From NCBI RefSeq assembly GCF_011947265.1, contig NZ_JAATHD010000018.1, positions 1 through 64,000 of the forward strand: a stretch of 64,000 bases of DNA, in the 5' to 3' direction. Of the stretch, positions 1 to 9,758 are shown one piece after another. Below the pieces are notes generated by a model that was not told the DNA's origin, ran no database searches, and saw only the letters and a list, made by a program, of their open reading frames with translations. How positions within the stretch are numbered: the first letter of the stretch is position 1; each line of letters starts with the position of its first letter. The position numbers and the translations under genes were made by a program. The DNA is from Paenibacillus sp. HB172176 (GTDB lineage Bacteria; Bacillota; Bacilli; Paenibacillales; Paenibacillaceae).

Positions 1-135
1 AGTCTTGACGAATTTGAGAACATGGAAACCACATGCCATGCAATAGCAGTTATTTTCATACATTGGGGTGACGGAGCGGCGTCATGAATGTTTTATCGCC
101 AAATAAATTTACAGTTTAGTAGACTGGAGAGGGTG

Positions 136-410
136 CCGCAAGTCGAGAAAATCGACTTGCAGCGCTTGAAGTCCGCGGTTACGGGGCCGCAAGTCGAGAA
201 AATCGACTTACAGCGCTTGAAGTCCGCGATTACGGGGCCGCAAGTCGAGAAAATCGACTTGCAGCGCCTGAAGTCCGCGGTTACGGGGCCGCAAGTCGAG
301 AAAATCGACTTGCAGTGCTTGAAGTCCGCGGTTACGGGGCCGCAAGTCGAGAAAATCGACTTGCAGCGCCTGAAGTCCGCGATTACGGGGCCGCAAGTCC
401 GCAGAGTGGA
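136..410. repeat. Tandem 51-bp repeat array, five units plus a partial sixth
   Basis: Units start at 136, 187, 238, 289 and 340, with a diverging partial copy from 391. They are near identical; substitutions occur at only a few positions. Each unit contains the inverted repeat CAAGTCGA-GAAAA-TCGACTTG, so the array can fold into five small hairpins. Because 51 is divisible by three and there are no stops, both strands stay open across the array (88-483 on plus, 93-461 on minus). On the plus strand each unit would encode 17 residues around VEKIDLQ. Neither reading has a convincing ribosome binding site, so I regard this as a DNA repeat, not a gene. It lies downstream of the lyase gene that ends at 552. 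Confidence 0.9.
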
Positions 411-551
411 TCTCCGTCGTCCGATCATGGTCGAGTCGACCAGGAAAGCAGACAACTCCACACCGACATTTTATAAATTCTGACTATGAGAAAACTGTCG
501 CATTTAACAACGACGCCAGCTTCCAGCGCTGCGCTTCTACCTACGCTTGAC

Positions 552-2450
552 TCAACGATTCTTCGCGTCGTTCATCTTCAACCGAATCAACGACCGTGCA
601 GCCAAAGCATCCGCCGACAGATGCAGAGTCAGCCGGTACAGCGTCTTCGTATGCCAAGCGCTCTGCATGGCATTCTCTTCGTCGGTAAGCTCGCGCGGCT
701 CGATGGAAGGCTGCCAAAGACTGTTGTCGAATGACATCTCTACGCGTCTGCCCCCGCCGACATCCCATACAAAGCTCTCTACGCCGACAAGCGGCTTGCT
801 TGGCGTGATGAAGTGGAGCGTCACAGCCCCGCTCCGCTCCGCAAGCTCGAAGAGATCCTCGAGCTGAATCTCGGCAAACTCTCCTCGAACGAGGCGAATC
901 GAGCGCTTCCAATGCCGAACACCCGCTTCCTCCGGATACGCCTGCATAAGCTCCATCTCGAGCTCCGATGAAGCGCCGTCCTGGCGATACACCGTATTCG
1001 TCGCGCGAAAATCGGCGCCGTCCCTTTGCATGAACCCGTTGATGGCAGGCGTATTATGCCAAGCGGACTGCATCGTCCAGATCGTATAACGTTCGCTGCT
1101 GAACGTCTTCGCGTTGTAGCCGGGAGCTCCAGGATCAATGAGAATCGGCTTGCCCTCTGCGAACACGATGAGATTGCCGACATCATTGTGATTGTGGCTC
1201 TCGTCATTATGCCCGCCCTTGGCAGCAACATAGAGTCCGCGCCCCGACTCTTCCAACTCTCTTGAGGTCATAACCTCGATGTCGCCAAGCCAGCTGTCGC
1301 GAACATAAGGCGAGACGGAAGGAGCCTCCATCATCCCTCCATATTCAAATATGCCTTGCAGCACGCGGAACGGACTAAGGAAATGCGTCATTGTCGAAGG
1401 CGGACCCGCATGGCGGGCTCCCAGCGAGCCCAGCGCCATCAGCCGATCGTCGCCAATTCGCCGGCCATACGCATAGACGGTGCCGAGCGGCAGGTTCGCA
1501 CGCGCCCTGCCATCGGCGAAATTGACGACATAATCATGGTGAATAGCCACGCGATAGACGAAACGACCCATCTCCGCTATTTTCGATTCATGATAAACAT
1601 CAAGCTCGCCTCCCGAGGCCAGATACAGCAACTCGAGCGCATCGAACAACGAACCTCCTGCCCGCCCCCAGTATGCCGGTCCTTCGTCACAGCCCCCATC
1701 TTCCCCGTAACTCTCCAGGAAGCGGTCCATGCTGCGAATGATTTTCGCGACTCCCAGTTCCCTTCGCCCTTCATCCTGCTCCTCGAGCAGGAACACGGCC
1801 AGGCAATTGGAATTACACCAGACGTTCCAGTTGTTCACCCTCGCTTGCGGATTCCGGAAGCCCATCCAGAAGAAATCGTCATGCTCCAGATAGACATCCG
1901 TTATTCTTCGCTTCAGCTCGCGTCTTACCCGCCGCGCAATCTCCGGCGTATACGCGTCCAGCTTCTCCTCCAGCAAATAAAGCGCCCAGGCCAGCATCGC
2001 CCCCGTCTCCGAGGCGAAGAGATCGATATACGGAGCATCGACATCCGGCAGCTTCAGAGTCGGATTCGCATGATCATTATGAGCCGGAACGCCCCAGAAC
2101 GACTCCTCGCAGATCGCCCACATCAGATCGATGATCGCCTCGACGAATCGCCCGTCATTCTCCATACATTCCGCAATCAGGAAGCGTCCAAGCGCATTCC
2201 TCCGTTCAAAATGCAGCTTCTCGTAGCGCGAGCGGTTGCCGTCTCGCTTGAAATCCAGAAACCGAATAGCGGGAGAGACGGGCCACTCTCGCCCGAGCCA
2301 GGCTTCCGCTTCGCAAGTCCAGTACGCGCGAAGCTCAGCCGGACAGTCTTCCCACGCCTGACGATCGCTGGCTCTCGGGAATGGCCGAAATCCCTCTCTC
2401 GATTGCAACGAATTCCTCAGCTTCTCTTGCGTAAAGATCTCCTGAAGCAT
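552..2450 (-). CDS. Heparinase II/III family polysaccharide lyase (intracellular)
   Basis: A 632-residue protein of the heparinase II/III fold: an N-terminal alpha/alpha toroid (about 1-370) and a C-terminal beta-sandwich. The family signature GGHNDESHNHND is at residues 412-423, with the family's metal- and substrate-region histidines. Upstream are NNWNVWCNSN (206-215) and a DEGPAYWGRAG segment containing a candidate catalytic Tyr near 260. No signal peptide is present, so it probably acts on imported oligosaccharides. I chose the ATG at 2450 because AGGAAGCGGGAG precedes it; the longer open frame runs into the upstream permease gene. It is the last gene of the operon 6003-552. Family members cleave uronic-acid polysaccharides such as heparin, heparan or alginate oligomers; the exact substrate cannot be read here. 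Confidence 0.88.
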   Translation of the reverse strand: MLQEIFTQEKLRNSLQSREGFRPFPRASDRQAWEDCPAELRAYWTCEAEAWLGREWPVSPAIRFLDFKRDGNRSRYEKLHFERRNALGRFLIAECMENDGRFVEAIIDLMWAICEESFWGVPAHNDHANPTLKLPDVDAPYIDLFASETGAMLAWALYLLEEKLDAYTPEIARRVRRELKRRITDVYLEHDDFFWMGFRNPQARVNNWNVWCNSNCLAVFLLEEQDEGRRELGVAKIIRSMDRFLESYGEDGGCDEGPAYWGRAGGSLFDALELLYLASGGELDVYHESKIAEMGRFVYRVAIHHDYVVNFADGRARANLPLGTVYAYGRRIGDDRLMALGSLGARHAGPPSTMTHFLSPFRVLQGIFEYGGMMEAPSVSPYVRDSWLGDIEVMTSRELEESGRGLYVAAKGGHNDESHNHNDVGNLIVFAEGKPILIDPGAPGYNAKTFSSERYTIWTMQSAWHNTPAINGFMQRDGADFRATNTVYRQDGASSELEMELMQAYPEEAGVRHWKRSIRLVRGEFAEIQLEDLFELAERSGAVTLHFITPSKPLVGVESFVWDVGGGRRVEMSFDNSLWQPSIEPRELTDEENAMQSAWHTKTLYRLTLHLSADALAARSLIRLKMNDAKNR

Positions 2451-2557
2451 ACTCCCGCTTCCTTTCTCTATGACAGAATCGAGCTTTATTCCAATCACTC
2501 CGCTCCATGCAGCCTCTGGCAGCCTGGAGACAAGCGCCCTTGTCTGGCTGACGCCAG

Positions 2558-3424
2558 CTATCCCTTCACCGATCCAAGCAAAGCTCCCTTGGCAAAATAC
2601 TTCTGAAGGAACGGATAAATGACGATAATCGGAATCATCGCAAGTAAAATCGCCGCATTTTTCAAGTTCGGCCCGAATTGCGCCAAATCGCCGGGATCTA
2701 CGTTCGCATCGCTCGGAATCTGCGAGGAGCTTGCGATCATCTGCCGCAAGAGCGGCTGCAACGGCCATAGATGTGTGTCATTCAAGTAGATCACGGAGGC
2801 GAAATAATCATTCCAGTACTGCACAACGAAGAACAGCGAAAACGTCGCAATAATCGGCATGGACAGCGGAATGACGATTTGCAGCAGGATGCGGTACTCG
2901 CCCGCTCCATCGATTCTTGCCGCTTCGTCGATGCTTTCGGGCAAGCTTTGGAAGAAGGCTCGCATGACAAACACCGTGAAGGCATTCGTAGCCGCAGGCA
3001 GCACAATCGCCCAATAGGTATTCACCAGATGCAGATTCTTAATGATGAGATAGCTTGGAATCAGACCGCCTTGGAACATCAACGTGAACAGCACCATTAA
3101 TTGAATGAAGCGCCGCCCCGGCAAGTACCTCTTCGAGAGCGCATAGGCAAGCGAAATCGAAATGACAAGATTGATCATCGTTCCAAGCGCGGTAATAATA
3201 AACGAATTTTTGAAGGAACGAATGAAATCCTTCGCGCCAAGCAGATAAGAATAGGCGTCGAAGCTCCACTCCTTCGGCCACAAGTAGAATTGTCCGCCCA
3301 GCGATTCGGATGCCGGGCTGAACGAAACGACGATGACGTAGAAGAAGGGCACAATGACAAGCAAATTGAGTATAATCAACATCAGGATGATACATCCGTC
3401 GAACCAGGTTGCACGTGCTTTCAT
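2558..3424 (-). CDS. Carbohydrate ABC transporter permease, YtcP type
   Basis: A 288-residue inner-membrane permease with about six transmembrane segments. It has the MalG-type EAA loop (ESIDEAARIDGAGEYRILLQ) facing the ATPase, and the C-terminal ending LLGSVKG typical of YtcP/YesQ-like partners of LplB. The ATG at 3424 is chosen because the next upstream gene ends at 3439 and GTGGGGG lies just before it; a longer start at 3466 would overlap that gene. It should pair with the permease at 3439-4347 and the lipoprotein at 4456-6003. No ATP-binding subunit is encoded nearby, as is usual for this class, which relies on a shared MsmX-like ATPase. Confidence 0.93.
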   Translation of the reverse strand: MKARATWFDGCIILMLIILNLLVIVPFFYVIVVSFSPASESLGGQFYLWPKEWSFDAYSYLLGAKDFIRSFKNSFIITALGTMINLVISISLAYALSKRYLPGRRFIQLMVLFTLMFQGGLIPSYLIIKNLHLVNTYWAIVLPAATNAFTVFVMRAFFQSLPESIDEAARIDGAGEYRILLQIVIPLSMPIIATFSLFFVVQYWNDYFASVIYLNDTHLWPLQPLLRQMIASSSQIPSDANVDPGDLAQFGPNLKNAAILLAMIPIIVIYPFLQKYFAKGALLGSVKG

Positions 3425-3438
3425 ATCGTAACCCCCAC

Positions 3439-4347
3439 TTAAAAGATTCCTTCTTCGCCCAGCCACTTGGCGGCGTAATTGGCGAACAGGACCAGAATCA
3501 GGCTTGCCAGGGATTTGAATACGCCCACCGTTATGGCAAAGCTGTAATTGAGCTTCTGAATGCCGACCTGATACACATACAGATCGAATACGCTGGATGC
3601 GTCATGATTCAAGTTGTTGTACATCAGAAACACTTGCTGAAAGTTCGCATCCAGCGAATTGCCGAGACGAAGCAGCAGCAGGATCACGATCGTGCTCTTC
3701 AGAGCGGGAAGCGTGACATGCCATATATTCTGGAATCGACTCGCGCCATCAACCTTGGCCGCCTCATACAGCTCCGGATTAATGCCCGCAAGCGCGGCCA
3801 GGAAAATAATCGTTCCCCACCCGGCATCCTTCCAAACGGCCTGAAATGTAACCAATGGACGGAACCAGTCGTTGCTCGTCATGAAATAGATCGTATCCCC
3901 GAACCAGCCTTCCAGCGCATGATTAAATACGCCCGTTGCGCCGAAGAAAGAAATCGTCATCCCGTAGATGACAACCCAGGACAGGAAATGGGGCATATAC
4001 ACAACCGTCTGTGTAAAGCGAACAAACAGCTTGAGCCGCAATTCGCTAAGCATGATGGCAAGAATAATCGTTAACGGGAAGAAGACGAACATATTATAGA
4101 AGCTGAGAAGCAGCGTATTTTTCAACAGTAAAAAGAAATTGTCATTACTGAAAAACTTGGCGTAGTTGTCGAAACCGACCCAATCGCTATCCCAAAAGCC
4201 CTTGAACGGACTGTAATTCTGAAAGCTGAGAATCAGTCCCCACATCGGAGCGTAATGAAAAACAAGAAAATAAACGACACCCGGAACGGCCAGCAAATAA
4301 ATCGGCCAATGCTGCGAAAATCGTCGAAACAGCAAGCTTCCCGTCAT
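3439..4347 (-). CDS. ABC transporter permease, LplB type
   Basis: A 302-residue membrane permease of the LplB/YteP class. The N-terminus has the typical pattern HWPIYLLAVPGVVYFLVFHYAPMWG (first helix), and the EAA loop ELYEAAKVDGASRFQNIWHV is near residue 185. It ends in the class-typical NYAAKWLGEEGIF. The ATG at 4347 has GGGGAG about ten bases upstream; the longer frame starting at 4395 lacks such a site. The gene lies 108 bp downstream of the lipoprotein gene and 14 bp before its partner permease. It likely imports uronic-acid-containing oligosaccharides, judged from the lyase in the same operon. Confidence 0.92.
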   Translation of the reverse strand: MTGSLLFRRFSQHWPIYLLAVPGVVYFLVFHYAPMWGLILSFQNYSPFKGFWDSDWVGFDNYAKFFSNDNFFLLLKNTLLLSFYNMFVFFPLTIILAIMLSELRLKLFVRFTQTVVYMPHFLSWVVIYGMTISFFGATGVFNHALEGWFGDTIYFMTSNDWFRPLVTFQAVWKDAGWGTIIFLAALAGINPELYEAAKVDGASRFQNIWHVTLPALKSTIVILLLLRLGNSLDANFQQVFLMYNNLNHDASSVFDLYVYQVGIQKLNYSFAITVGVFKSLASLILVLFANYAAKWLGEEGIF

Positions 4348-4455
4348 GCGGCGGCACTCCCCTTTCCCCATCCGCGAAAAGCAGGAATATGCCATCCCTG
4401 CCCTTCGCCGGTTTCCTCTTATCTTTTAAGCTTCCTCTGTTTGTTAACCTTTCTC

Positions 4456-6003
4456 CTACTCACGGTCCGCGCTGTATTGCTCCATGTACTCATCCTTGAT
4501 TTTCTGACCAATGCCTTGCTGCCAGCTTGCGATAGCTTTTTCCACAACAGACCAGTCTCCCTCGCCCATCACGTATTGCAGAGCGGCCGTGCTGATCTTC
4601 TGATTCGCGTCCGGATTGTCCGCGAGCGTCTGCGAGGTATAGAGGAGGAACGGATCCTCGACGCCATGCTTCATTCCTTCATCGAGCACCGCCATTTGCT
4701 GCTCCTTCAATGCCTTATCTTGCGAGCTCGCATAGCTGTAAGGGTTGTAGCGATTCTCGAGCAGCCATACCGAACCGCCTTCGTCGGTCTTTAATTGCTT
4801 CTGCTCATCGGTCGCGACCACCAGCCCATTCTCGTCGAAGCCGGAGGAATGTACGCCGATAACGCCGGTCTTGGACAAATCGTTGCCGTCTTCGGATGCG
4901 GAATAATCGAGGAAATCAACAATTTTCTGCACCTTGTCTTCAGGAACCGAAGTCGGAATCGCCCAAATGCCGAAATAGCCCGCTCCCATAACCGTGCCCG
5001 ACTGACCGTCCGGTCCCATCAGATTTGGAATAATCGCAATTTCCGCATTCGGTACGGACTCCTTCAGCTTCGTCGGATCCAGATCGCCGACATTGCCCAT
5101 GAAGGCGCCGACCGTTCCCGCCCACCATTTGTCGCGAACCTGCTGCTGCGCTTTCAATACCGGCGCATCCTTGTCAATAAGACCCTTGGACCAGGCATCC
5201 TTGAACCAATCCAGCGTCGCCTTGAACTCCGGCGTTTCCATCATCGAGACGGCCTTGCCGTCCTCCACCTTCCAATGATAAGGAGCACCGCTCGCGAACA
5301 GGAAGGAATCCATGCTTCCGAGAGGTCCTACACTCGTCGAGGTATCCGTAATCGCGTAATTGCCGAATGGAATCGTCGTCCCGTTGCCCGCAGGATCCTT
5401 CTCCTTGAACACCTCAAGCACATGCGTCAATTCCTCCAAGGTCTGAGGAACCTCAAGCCCGTACTCGTCCAGCCAATCCTTGCGAAGGAGAATATTTGAT
5501 TCGCCGCTGCCATACAAGGAACGCGGACGAGGCACGCCGTAGATTTTGCCGTCTACCTTGATGTTGTCCCAAATTTTCGGATCCATGAAGTTCAAATTCT
5601 CTTCGCCTTCGAGATATGGCGTCAGGTCGTAGAAAGCACCTTGATTCGCCAGGTTGATAAAGGCGTCGTTGCGGCCGTCGATCATGAGCAACGCGTCATA
5701 CTTGTCGCCCGAGGCAAGCGCGACAGACAGCTTGTCCTTATATACGTCGGAAGGAATAATATCGAGATCCAGCTTCACATTGCCTCGCTTCTCGACCTCG
5801 CTCTTCATTTGATTCGTGCTGCCCGTATCCGCCGGCACTTTGCCGTAAGTGATTACCGTTGCCTTGATCGTAGTCGGGCCTGCGTCTGCTTCCGAGTTCG
5901 ATCCAGCGTTGTTGGTATTGCCGTTGTTGCTGGAGCAGGCTGCCAGGAGCATGGTCATCGTCAAGCCAACCGTCATCACGGCATGCATTCTTCTAATCTT
6001 CAT
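4456..6003 (-). CDS. Extracellular solute-binding lipoprotein, LipO/YtcQ type
   Basis: A 515-residue substrate-binding lipoprotein. Its signal peptide ends in the lipobox LLAAC, with the lipidated Cys at position 23, followed by a low-complexity Asn/Ser linker. The body has the features of the large (about 500-residue) ABC sugar-binding proteins that accompany LplB/YtcP permeases. GAGGGG precedes the ATG by nine bases. It is the first gene of the operon and is divergent from the sensor kinase at 6244, which is the usual arrangement for YesM/YesN control of such transporters. Ligand identity is inferred only from the downstream lyase. Confidence 0.93.
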   Translation of the reverse strand: MKIRRMHAVMTVGLTMTMLLAACSSNNGNTNNAGSNSEADAGPTTIKATVITYGKVPADTGSTNQMKSEVEKRGNVKLDLDIIPSDVYKDKLSVALASGDKYDALLMIDGRNDAFINLANQGAFYDLTPYLEGEENLNFMDPKIWDNIKVDGKIYGVPRPRSLYGSGESNILLRKDWLDEYGLEVPQTLEELTHVLEVFKEKDPAGNGTTIPFGNYAITDTSTSVGPLGSMDSFLFASGAPYHWKVEDGKAVSMMETPEFKATLDWFKDAWSKGLIDKDAPVLKAQQQVRDKWWAGTVGAFMGNVGDLDPTKLKESVPNAEIAIIPNLMGPDGQSGTVMGAGYFGIWAIPTSVPEDKVQKIVDFLDYSASEDGNDLSKTGVIGVHSSGFDENGLVVATDEQKQLKTDEGGSVWLLENRYNPYSYASSQDKALKEQQMAVLDEGMKHGVEDPFLLYTSQTLADNPDANQKISTAALQYVMGEGDWSVVEKAIASWQQGIGQKIKDEYMEQYSADRE

Positions 6004-6057
6004 TTGTCTATCCCCTCTTCTTGTTCGTATTCAGCGTTCCCTGCCTTGCTAATCGTC

Positions 6058-6086
6058 ATTATACAGACGCAGAATCGTCATTCACA
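6058..6086 (-). promoter_or_regulatory. Likely sigma-A promoter for the lipoprotein operon
   Basis: Read on the minus strand, TGTGAA is followed after 17 bases by a perfect TATAAT, about 55 bp upstream of the start codon at 6003. The -35 is weak, which would fit activation by the divergently encoded response regulator. Confidence 0.5.
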
Positions 6087-6166
6087 TGGCTGGACCGAAG
6101 CAGAGTGTACCCATTTTTCATATGCTGTCTTGTTGCCGTTTCCTCTCGAACCCCCTTCGGCTATAC

Positions 6167-6195
6167 TTGCAAGAGAGAGGCGGTATATTATACCG
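6167..6195 (+). promoter_or_regulatory. Possible promoter and palindrome before the yesM-like gene
   Basis: TTGCAA at 6167-6172 is followed 16 bases later by TATACC. This overlaps a perfect 7+1+7 palindrome, CGGTATA-T-TATACCG (6181-6195), 49 bp before the kinase start. The palindrome could be an operator or part of the promoter; this is inference from sequence only. Confidence 0.4.
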
Positions 6196-6243
6196 TCTTT
6201 CCTTCCACACTATGTCAATTGAACCCAAGCCGGAGGCTGCGCC

Positions 6244-8046
6244 ATGTTCGCCGAATTTATGTCCTTTCTGAAGAAAAGCTTCTATCTGCGGCTGATTGCG
6301 TTGATGCTGGCCTTGTCCATCATTCCGCTCATCGCGCTGTCGCGCGTTTCCGTCTCGGTATCCAACAAAACGGTTGAGAAGCAGGTGAATCAGCTTAATA
6401 CGCAGCTTGTTCATCATATTTCGTCCCAAATCGAGGAAAATATGCTGCGCATTCAACAAATCAGCCTGGAATATGCCAGCTTTCCATCCGTGCTCAACGC
6501 GCTCAAGCCATACGCCTCTTACTTCAGTGAAGTGTTGATGAAACGCGATTTGCTTACCACCTTGAATACCGCCGCTGTCGTTAACGGAACCTTGAAGGAG
6601 ATGCAGCTCTATACCAAAGCGACGGAGGAGATTCTCTCCTCCAAGAGCGTGCCTGTCCAATATGCCGCTTCCCTGCAAAAGCCGCTCATCGATTATTTCC
6701 TGGCTTCAGGGAAGACGAGCCTGTTTCTCGACAAGGATGCAGCTCTCGACTCGGAGCTGCTGCTGGACACCACATACTATTTGATTCGGATTCCTTATGA
6801 TTCAAGTGTGGCTCCCAAAGGCGTGCTCATGATATCCATGGACAATTCCTTCTTTCTGCGCATGATTTCGGGCATTGATCTTGGCTCCGAAGGGTCAATC
6901 TCGCTCGTTACTCCGGAAGCGAATGTTGTCGCCTCGACAAGCCGCTTGTCTCTTGACGAGAACCGGGAGCGCATTCATCAAATCGCGGAGGAATGGAGGT
7001 CTCGCGGCAAACCCGATCAATTCACGCTCGATAACGCGATTATATCGATTCACGAATCCGATACGTACGATCGATGGATTCTGCTTTCGCAAATTCCGCT
7101 GGAGCAATTAACGGAGAGCACTTCCGTCATTAACAGCACGGTTTCCTATTTCCTGTTCATTCTGATTGGAGCAGGCATTATTCTTGTTATTCTGCTCGGC
7201 TATTATATGTACCGCCCGCTCCAGGCCGTGAAGCGTCAGATGAAAGCGATCATGAAGGGCGAATTCGATGCCCGCTATCCGTATTATACCGAGAATGAAA
7301 TCGGCGAGCTGGGGTTCATGCTGAATGTGATGGGCAGCCGGCTTCATCGATCGATGGATGAATTGAAGGAAGGCGAGCAGTTGAAGCGCAAGCTGGAAAT
7401 CCGGGCTCTGCAATCGCAGATCAACCCGCATTTCATGTACAATACGGTCAATACGATTCGTATGTTCGCCTTCCTGAAGGATTATGACAAGATTAACAAG
7501 ATCATGGGCAGCTTTCTGGCATTGCTGCGATATTCCATGGAAAACGCAGATCAATATGTGACGCTCGATGAAGAAATTCGCTATACAGGCGATTACTTGA
7601 GTCTGCTGGAGCTTCGTTACGAATGCCGCTTCCACCTGGACGCAGACATAAGTCCCGAGCTTCGGAATTGGCAAATTCCGAAGCTGATTCTGCAGCCGCT
7701 GGTTGAGAATGCCGTCTTCCATGGCATAATCCCCGCCAAGTCCTCTGCAGGAACCATAGCCATTCGAGCCAAGAGGCTGACAGAGAGCAATCAAGTGCTT
7801 CTGGAAATTGCCGACAACGGCAAAGGTCTCGAGGAGCAGGCGCTGCTTCAACTGCAAATGAAGCTTTCCCGGCATGAGATTCGAGAGAATATTGGACTGA
7901 TGAACACTGTCATCCGTATGCAACTGGCATTCGGCTCCGACATCGCTTGCTCGATTGACAGCAAGCCGGGTCAAGGCCTGTCCGTGCAATTCCTGCTGCC
8001 TGCCCACAAGATCCTGCTGAAGGAGGAACACCATGAACCCTTATAG
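6244..8046 (+). CDS. Sensor histidine kinase, YesM family
   Basis: A 600-residue membrane kinase. Transmembrane helices lie near residues 13-33 and 300-322 and enclose a Cache-like extracellular sensor. A HAMP segment follows (about 323-375), then the His_kinase domain with phosphoacceptor H396 in SQINPHFMYNT. The HATPase_c domain includes LVENAVFHGI, ADNGKGLEE and ENIGLMNTVIR. GGAGG lies seven bases before the ATG at 6244, which favours it over the ATG at 6259. Its 3' end overlaps the response regulator gene by 14 bp. YesM-type kinases sense extracellular saccharide status and control adjacent LplB-class transporters, so the divergent operon 6003-552 is the likely target. Confidence 0.95.
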   Translation: MFAEFMSFLKKSFYLRLIALMLALSIIPLIALSRVSVSVSNKTVEKQVNQLNTQLVHHISSQIEENMLRIQQISLEYASFPSVLNALKPYASYFSEVLMKRDLLTTLNTAAVVNGTLKEMQLYTKATEEILSSKSVPVQYAASLQKPLIDYFLASGKTSLFLDKDAALDSELLLDTTYYLIRIPYDSSVAPKGVLMISMDNSFFLRMISGIDLGSEGSISLVTPEANVVASTSRLSLDENRERIHQIAEEWRSRGKPDQFTLDNAIISIHESDTYDRWILLSQIPLEQLTESTSVINSTVSYFLFILIGAGIILVILLGYYMYRPLQAVKRQMKAIMKGEFDARYPYYTENEIGELGFMLNVMGSRLHRSMDELKEGEQLKRKLEIRALQSQINPHFMYNTVNTIRMFAFLKDYDKINKIMGSFLALLRYSMENADQYVTLDEEIRYTGDYLSLLELRYECRFHLDADISPELRNWQIPKLILQPLVENAVFHGIIPAKSSAGTIAIRAKRLTESNQVLLEIADNGKGLEEQALLQLQMKLSRHEIRENIGLMNTVIRMQLAFGSDIACSIDSKPGQGLSVQFLLPAHKILLKEEHHEPL

Positions 8047-9643
8047 CGTCCTGCTCGTCGAGGACGAGCTGCCCGCAAGAACCGTATTCCGCATGATGAT
8101 TCAGGAACGTTCGGATTTGTTCGCGATTGTGGCCGAGGCCTCCGACGGCGAGGAAGGCTTGCGCCAATTCCGCGAGCATTCGCCGCAGCTCATCGTGACG
8201 GATATTACAATGCCGGGAATGGGGGGACTTGACATGATTCGCGAGCTCAAGAGAGAAACGGGAGGTTTGCCTCTCACCCTTATTCTGAGCTGCCATCAGG
8301 ATTTCGGCTTCGCGCAGCAGGCCATTCATGTCGGAGCCTCCGCCTACCTTGTCAAGGATGATTGCCTGACGGATCCCAAGCTGTTAGTCGAAACCATGTC
8401 CGCTCTGATCAAGGATCAGTCCCGTGTGCAAGCCAATCATCAGCATCAAATGCAGCTCGAACAGACGCTTCGCTCGAATCAAATCGAGGTCGACCGCAAT
8501 CGGTTTCTCGACATGCTCCGCGGCCAGGAACGGGCTTGGCTGAAATCGCTGGCGGAATCTGATTTCCCGCTGGAGCAGCCTGGCGTATCCGCGTTGTTAA
8601 TCGAGCTTGATTTGAAATCGTTGCGTTTCTCCATGGAGCAATCCGAAGAGCTTAAGCTATGGCAATTCGCCGGCATTAATGTACTGAACGAGCTGCTGGG
8701 ACAAATCGGCCCGCACAAGGCCATCCTTCATGACAAGGCCCGATTTATCGCCTTGGTCGCGTCCTCTCTTGATTTGAGCCGGCTGCCGGAGCAAATCATC
8801 GATGCTTTCAATACGTATTTGAAAATGAACGGACATGTCGTGCTGACCCACAGTCACAGCCCTATTGCTTCTATCATCCCGGCGCTGAGGCAAATGTCCG
8901 GGAGCTCCTTCCCGTTCTTCTACCTGACATCTCGTCAGGTTCCGCTCTCCTGCTGGGAGCAGGAGAATCCTTTTCAGCCAATGCCGGCCGAGGATAACCG
9001 CCATTGGCTGCAGGAGCTGAAGCAGATCTTCATCGAGCAGCATCGCTCGCCCGATATGCTGGAGGAGCTGAAATGGCGTTTCCACAAGGAATCCGCCAGA
9101 TGCAACTGGCAGCCGGATGAGATTAAATCGCTCTACTTGAAAACCTTCCTTAATGTGCTTCAGCTTCGCGATAATAACGAGGAATTAAACAAACTTGAAG
9201 CTGCGCTGCGAAATGAGCTGAATGCCTGCCAAACCTTCTTCGCCGTTCATGAATCGACGCTTGCCTATTTCCAGCGCTCGCTCGCGGGCGGACAAGGCGC
9301 CTTGAAGGATATCAGCGCTTCGATTGCCAGAATTATCGCGACGATACACGAGGACATTAGCTATCCGTACAAACTCGAAGAGGTTGCCGCTTCCTTTAAT
9401 TACAGCGTGCCCTATTTCAGCGCCAGCTTTAAGCGGGAAACAGGAGAAGGCTTCCTGCACTACATTACTCAGTTGCGCATTGAGAAGGCTAAGCTGCTGC
9501 TGCTCACCACTTCGCTCAAAACCTATGAAATCGCCGCGGAAATCGGCTTGCCGAATTATCGGCATTTCAATCGGGTGTTCAAGAAAATGACCGGCATGTC
9601 GCCTTCCGAATTCGCCGCGCGCAACAAGACGGCAGAGCTGTAA
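8033..9643 (+). CDS. Response regulator, YesN type (REC + AraC HTH)
   Basis: A 536-residue two-domain regulator. The receiver domain occupies residues 1-125, with phosphoacceptor D57 (LIVTDITMPGMGG), acidic pocket ED near 10-11 and conserved K108. A long middle region links to two AraC-type helix-turn-helix motifs at about 430-532; the second recognition region reads YEIAAEIGLPNYRHFNRVFKK. The start overlaps the kinase gene by 14 bp, with AAGGAGGA just upstream. It is expected to activate the divergent lipoprotein-permease-lyase operon. Confidence 0.95.
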   Translation: MNPYSVLLVEDELPARTVFRMMIQERSDLFAIVAEASDGEEGLRQFREHSPQLIVTDITMPGMGGLDMIRELKRETGGLPLTLILSCHQDFGFAQQAIHVGASAYLVKDDCLTDPKLLVETMSALIKDQSRVQANHQHQMQLEQTLRSNQIEVDRNRFLDMLRGQERAWLKSLAESDFPLEQPGVSALLIELDLKSLRFSMEQSEELKLWQFAGINVLNELLGQIGPHKAILHDKARFIALVASSLDLSRLPEQIIDAFNTYLKMNGHVVLTHSHSPIASIIPALRQMSGSSFPFFYLTSRQVPLSCWEQENPFQPMPAEDNRHWLQELKQIFIEQHRSPDMLEELKWRFHKESARCNWQPDEIKSLYLKTFLNVLQLRDNNEELNKLEAALRNELNACQTFFAVHESTLAYFQRSLAGGQGALKDISASIARIIATIHEDISYPYKLEEVAASFNYSVPYFSASFKRETGEGFLHYITQLRIEKAKLLLLTTSLKTYEIAAEIGLPNYRHFNRVFKKMTGMSPSEFAARNKTAEL

Positions 9644-9758
9644 TGAAACGTAAGGATGACCGCTGGTTGAATTGCCTCTTCCGCTCCATTACACTGTATC
9701 TATATGCCCGCTGCCCTTTCTCAGGTTTCAGCGGGAAGCATGAGGAGGAGTGAAGGCA

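Noticed and set aside
136..410. CRISPR array
   Set aside because: The repeated units are contiguous with no unique spacers, and no cas genes are present.
88..483. Repeat-encoded 131-residue ORF (and antisense 122-residue ORF)
   Set aside because: Both strands are open because the 51-bp unit is a multiple of three. No ribosome binding site, and the composition is purely repeat-derived.
1356..2606. 416-residue plus-strand ORF
   Set aside because: Antisense to the heparinase II/III gene; Arg/Pro-rich product with no domain, the usual shadow of a GC-rich gene.
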